From CAIPFQ01 sp964641775 (lineage in GTDB: Bacteria; Chlamydiota; Chlamydiia; Chlamydiales; SM23-39): a stretch of DNA of 8,143 nt. The translations under genes and the position numbers were made by a program. Position 1 is the stretch's first letter; each line of letters begins with the position of its first letter. Under the pieces are notes generated by a model that worked only from the letters and a program-made list of their open reading frames with translations, was not told the origin of the DNA and did not search any database. Below, piece after piece: positions 6,529-8,143 of the stretch. The DNA lies in assembly GCA_964641775.1 (NCBI GenBank), contig CAZXLK010000065.1, positions 1 to 8,143 on the forward strand. Direction: 5' to 3'.

Positions 6529-6557
6529 ATTATACACTTGTTTGAATTAAATTACAA
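6529..6557 (-). promoter_or_regulatory. Strong sigma70-like promoter set against the phosphatase start codon
   Basis: On the minus strand, TTGTAA (6552-6557), exactly 17 bases, then perfect TATAAT (6529-6534). Only seven bases separate the -10 box from the phosphatase ATG at 6521, so transcription would begin at or just before the A of the start codon. No Shine-Dalgarno sequence is present. This 51-base gap follows the MCE stop, so the phosphatase can be expressed independently of the transporter genes. I see no hairpin terminator for the MCE gene here. Confidence 0.6.
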
Positions 6558-6572
6558 TATTAATTAAAAAAT

Positions 6573-7781
6573 TTAATTATCTGTTGTAAAGATATTTTCA
6601 TTATATAGTTTGATGGTGTCGGTGAGGGATTGGGCGCTTCGACGAAGGGTGGCAAATTGTTTTCTAAAGTGCTCGCTTTCTAAAATTTTTGTTTTATCGT
6701 CACTATATTCTGCCCTGTTCATGAGCTCAGAGAGCCTGCCCAGCGCTGTTGTGATTCCATCGATTTCCCCATCAAAATAGGTTCGAAATTCGTGAGGAGT
6801 TTCAAGAGATTTTAAAAGATTTGCTTTCTTCGTTCTCGACCTTTGCCAATTTTTGGAATATTGAAAGAGGATTCCATAATGGTTGATATCGTTCATCATG
6901 GTCTCAGCTTTACTCATGAGGGAGCTGAGGTGGAGATAAAAATCATCTCTACCAATCAGGCGGCCGAGGGTCCCTTTGGCAGAGGAGAGATCTTCTGTGA
7001 TTTGAGATAGGTTTCGAAGAACTGCCCCTCCTTCAAGATGGAAGCTTTTCGCAAGCTCATCGAGATGTTCTGCCAAAAAACCAACTTTTTGCAAAAGCTT
7101 ATCATCAGTTAGGCTGGCACGGATATTTTGGAGATTGTCGTTGAGAAGATCGGTTGTATCAGACAATTTAGGGATGATTTTTTTTTCATGCAGTTCAGCT
7201 AAGCTTCCATCCATGCGGGCAAGGGTGCTGCTAAAATTTAGAAGGCCGGAACTGAAGGTTTGTTTATTCTCTTCAAACCAATCATCTGCATGGGTAACTG
7301 AAGTCTCTAATTTATTTGCAAGTTTTGTGATTTGATTGAAGGTATTTTCTAATGGATCAATCGAATTTGCATAGATGACTTCATTCGTAATGAGGCGGGC
7401 ATTTTTTGATGCTTTTGGAAGGATTGCAACCGATTTTTCTCCCATAAGCCCGAGGGAGCGGACAGCGATCTCATCGCTATCAAAAACTTCCACTTTGGAA
7501 TCGGTTTTTAAAATGAGCTCGTAAAAATAAACTCTCCCTAATTCATCAGGATGCTCTCTTGCTTCAGGAATTTCCCGAATATGGATCACTTCCCCAACAG
7601 GCTTTCCTGCAAAGGCCACGCGGGTCCCCACAACGATTCCGGAAATGTTGGCAAATCGAACTTTTAAGGTTTTTTTCCCATCGCCAATTTTGGGTTTTAG
7701 GAAAAGGACCATGGCAACGACAATGGTGACAGCACCAATTACAAAAAGTCCTATGAGGATGTTTTTGATTTTATCGCTCAT
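6573..7781 (-). CDS. mlaD: MlaD/MCE-family phospholipid transport protein
   Basis: This 402-residue protein is the substrate-binding, membrane-anchored part of an Mla-type ABC transporter. A single N-terminal transmembrane helix (about 8-28) is followed by an MCE domain (about 38-122) with the typical start LKVRFANISGIVVGTRVAFAG (39-59) and VGEVIHI (62-68). Behind it is a long helical region with heptad-like spacing and GTLGRLIGRDDFY (270-282), a motif common in the C-terminal parts of MCE proteins. E. coli MlaD is about half this length and lacks the long helical tail, so this is closer to longer MCE proteins. MCE proteins form hexamers in the inner membrane with the domain in the periplasm, passing phospholipid between membranes. 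I chose ATG at 7781 over TTG at 7787 because AAGGA (7790-7794) is 8 bases from the ATG but only 2 from the TTG. The gene overlaps the ATPase gene by 11 bases, which implies coupling. Confidence 0.88.
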   Translation of the reverse strand: MSDKIKNILIGLFVIGAVTIVVAMVLFLKPKIGDGKKTLKVRFANISGIVVGTRVAFAGKPVGEVIHIREIPEAREHPDELGRVYFYELILKTDSKVEVFDSDEIAVRSLGLMGEKSVAILPKASKNARLITNEVIYANSIDPLENTFNQITKLANKLETSVTHADDWFEENKQTFSSGLLNFSSTLARMDGSLAELHEKKIIPKLSDTTDLLNDNLQNIRASLTDDKLLQKVGFLAEHLDELAKSFHLEGGAVLRNLSQITEDLSSAKGTLGRLIGRDDFYLHLSSLMSKAETMMNDINHYGILFQYSKNWQRSRTKKANLLKSLETPHEFRTYFDGEIDGITTALGRLSELMNRAEYSDDKTKILESEHFRKQFATLRRSAQSLTDTIKLYNENIFTTDN

Positions 7782-8143
7782 TTCCAATTTCCTTCTGACG
7801 TGTCTTGATATTTTTTCGCAAGGTTTGGATCATCGGATCGTCAATTTGGGTAAATTCTTCAGGGGGAGCTACGAATGCAATCTGCCCATCGCGATGAAGG
7901 GCAATTCGGGTTGCAACAAAAAATGCAGAATGAAGGTCATGGGTCACAATGATGCTAGTCCCTTTGAGCTCATTTTGCGTTTTTACGATGAGCTCATTGA
8001 TTTGATCGGCTGTGATGAGATCTAGCCCTGTTGTCGGCTCATCATAGAGTAGAATCGAGGGGCGGTAGACAATGAGGCGGGCAAGGGCAGCTCTTTTTCT
8101 CATCCCGCCCGATAGATCGGAGGGCATTTTTTTTTCCGTTCCA
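7771..8143 (-). CDS. mlaF: MlaF-type ABC transporter ATPase, partial (5' end outside window)
   Basis: This is the C-terminal part of an ABC ATPase; its reading frame stays open to the right edge, so the start and Walker A motif lie outside. The visible part holds the signature LSGGMRKRAALAR, Walker B with catalytic Glu and D-loop (ILLYDEPTTGLD), and the H-loop IIVTHDL. The preceding MPSDLSGGM matches the MPSxLSGGM of MlaF proteins. The methionine of that segment (8125-8127) is internal to the family sequence and is not the start, because residues GTEKK precede it in frame. MlaF pairs with the permease MlaE and powers phospholipid movement through MlaD at the inner membrane. The overlapping MCE gene directly downstream confirms the assignment. 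The permease gene would be expected upstream, beyond the edge. Confidence 0.88.
   Translation of the reverse strand, partial: GTEKKMPSDLSGGMRKRAALARLIVYRPSILLYDEPTTGLDLITADQINELIVKTQNELKGTSIIVTHDLHSAFFVATRIALHRDGQIAFVAPPEEFTQIDDPMIQTLRKNIKTRQKEIGNER
7788..7794 (-). promoter_or_regulatory. Shine-Dalgarno sequence deciding the MCE gene start
   Basis: On the minus strand AAGGAAA lies inside the last codons of the ATPase gene. Its AGGA core is eight bases before ATG (7779-7781) and two bases before the alternative TTG (7785-7787). This favours the ATG and fits translational coupling to the ATPase. Confidence 0.6.

Noticed and set aside
7645..8025. 126-codon plus-strand open frame across the MCE/ATPase junction
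   Set aside because: It lies opposite two well-supported overlapping genes (MCE start and ATPase with signature, Walker B and H-loop), has no plausible domain, and is best seen as a shadow frame.

Overview
The window looks like chromosomal DNA from a moderately AT-rich bacterium, probably a member of the Chlamydiae of the Parachlamydia/Waddlia/Simkania type. That is an inference. It rests on an Mla/MCE lipid-transport pair beside a eukaryote-like protein kinase, a C39-like cysteine peptidase and a PTPMT1-like phosphatase whose paired N-terminal hydrophobic segments resemble a chlamydial Inc protein. There is no rRNA, tRNA or other marker in the window to prove the assignment. I see no insertion sequence, integrase, CRISPR array or tRNA. 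Coding density is high, and no gene-free stretch exceeds about 80 bases.

Left part (1-3538, all minus strand). Reading in the direction of transcription there is a YcaD-like MFS transporter, then a noncanonical Ser/Thr kinase with its own clear promoter, then 27 bases later a C39-like cysteine peptidase. Kinase and peptidase look like a two-gene transcription unit. At the extreme left edge, just past the peptidase stop, is a GC-rich block of about 56 bases. It contains a strong hairpin and a short tandem repeat and may be a terminator or a dispersed repeat.

Middle (3619-5748, plus strand). A lone 709-codon gene, divergent from the MFS gene, encodes a large mostly helical protein I cannot assign. 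Near its C-terminus is a Cys-containing loop that resembles a degraded CX5R phosphatase loop.

Right part (5739-8143, minus strand). In transcription order there is the 3' part of an MlaF-type ABC ATPase cut by the window edge, an overlapping MlaD/MCE-type membrane-anchored lipid-transport protein, and then a PTPMT1-like dual-specificity phosphatase with its own sigma70-like promoter. That gene overlaps the tail of the 709-codon gene by 10 bases.

Two themes emerge. One is phospholipid handling: MlaF and MlaD move phospholipid, and PTPMT1 relatives dephosphorylate phosphatidylglycerophosphate or phosphoinositides. The other is possible interaction with a host: a kinase with a WNK-like arrangement of lysines, a cysteine peptidase, an Inc-like membrane phosphatase and a large unassigned protein. 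The most interesting candidates are the Inc-like PTPMT1 phosphatase, whose promoter predicts a leaderless mRNA, and the 'no-lysine' kinase. No clearly new multi-gene system can be proven from the sequence alone.
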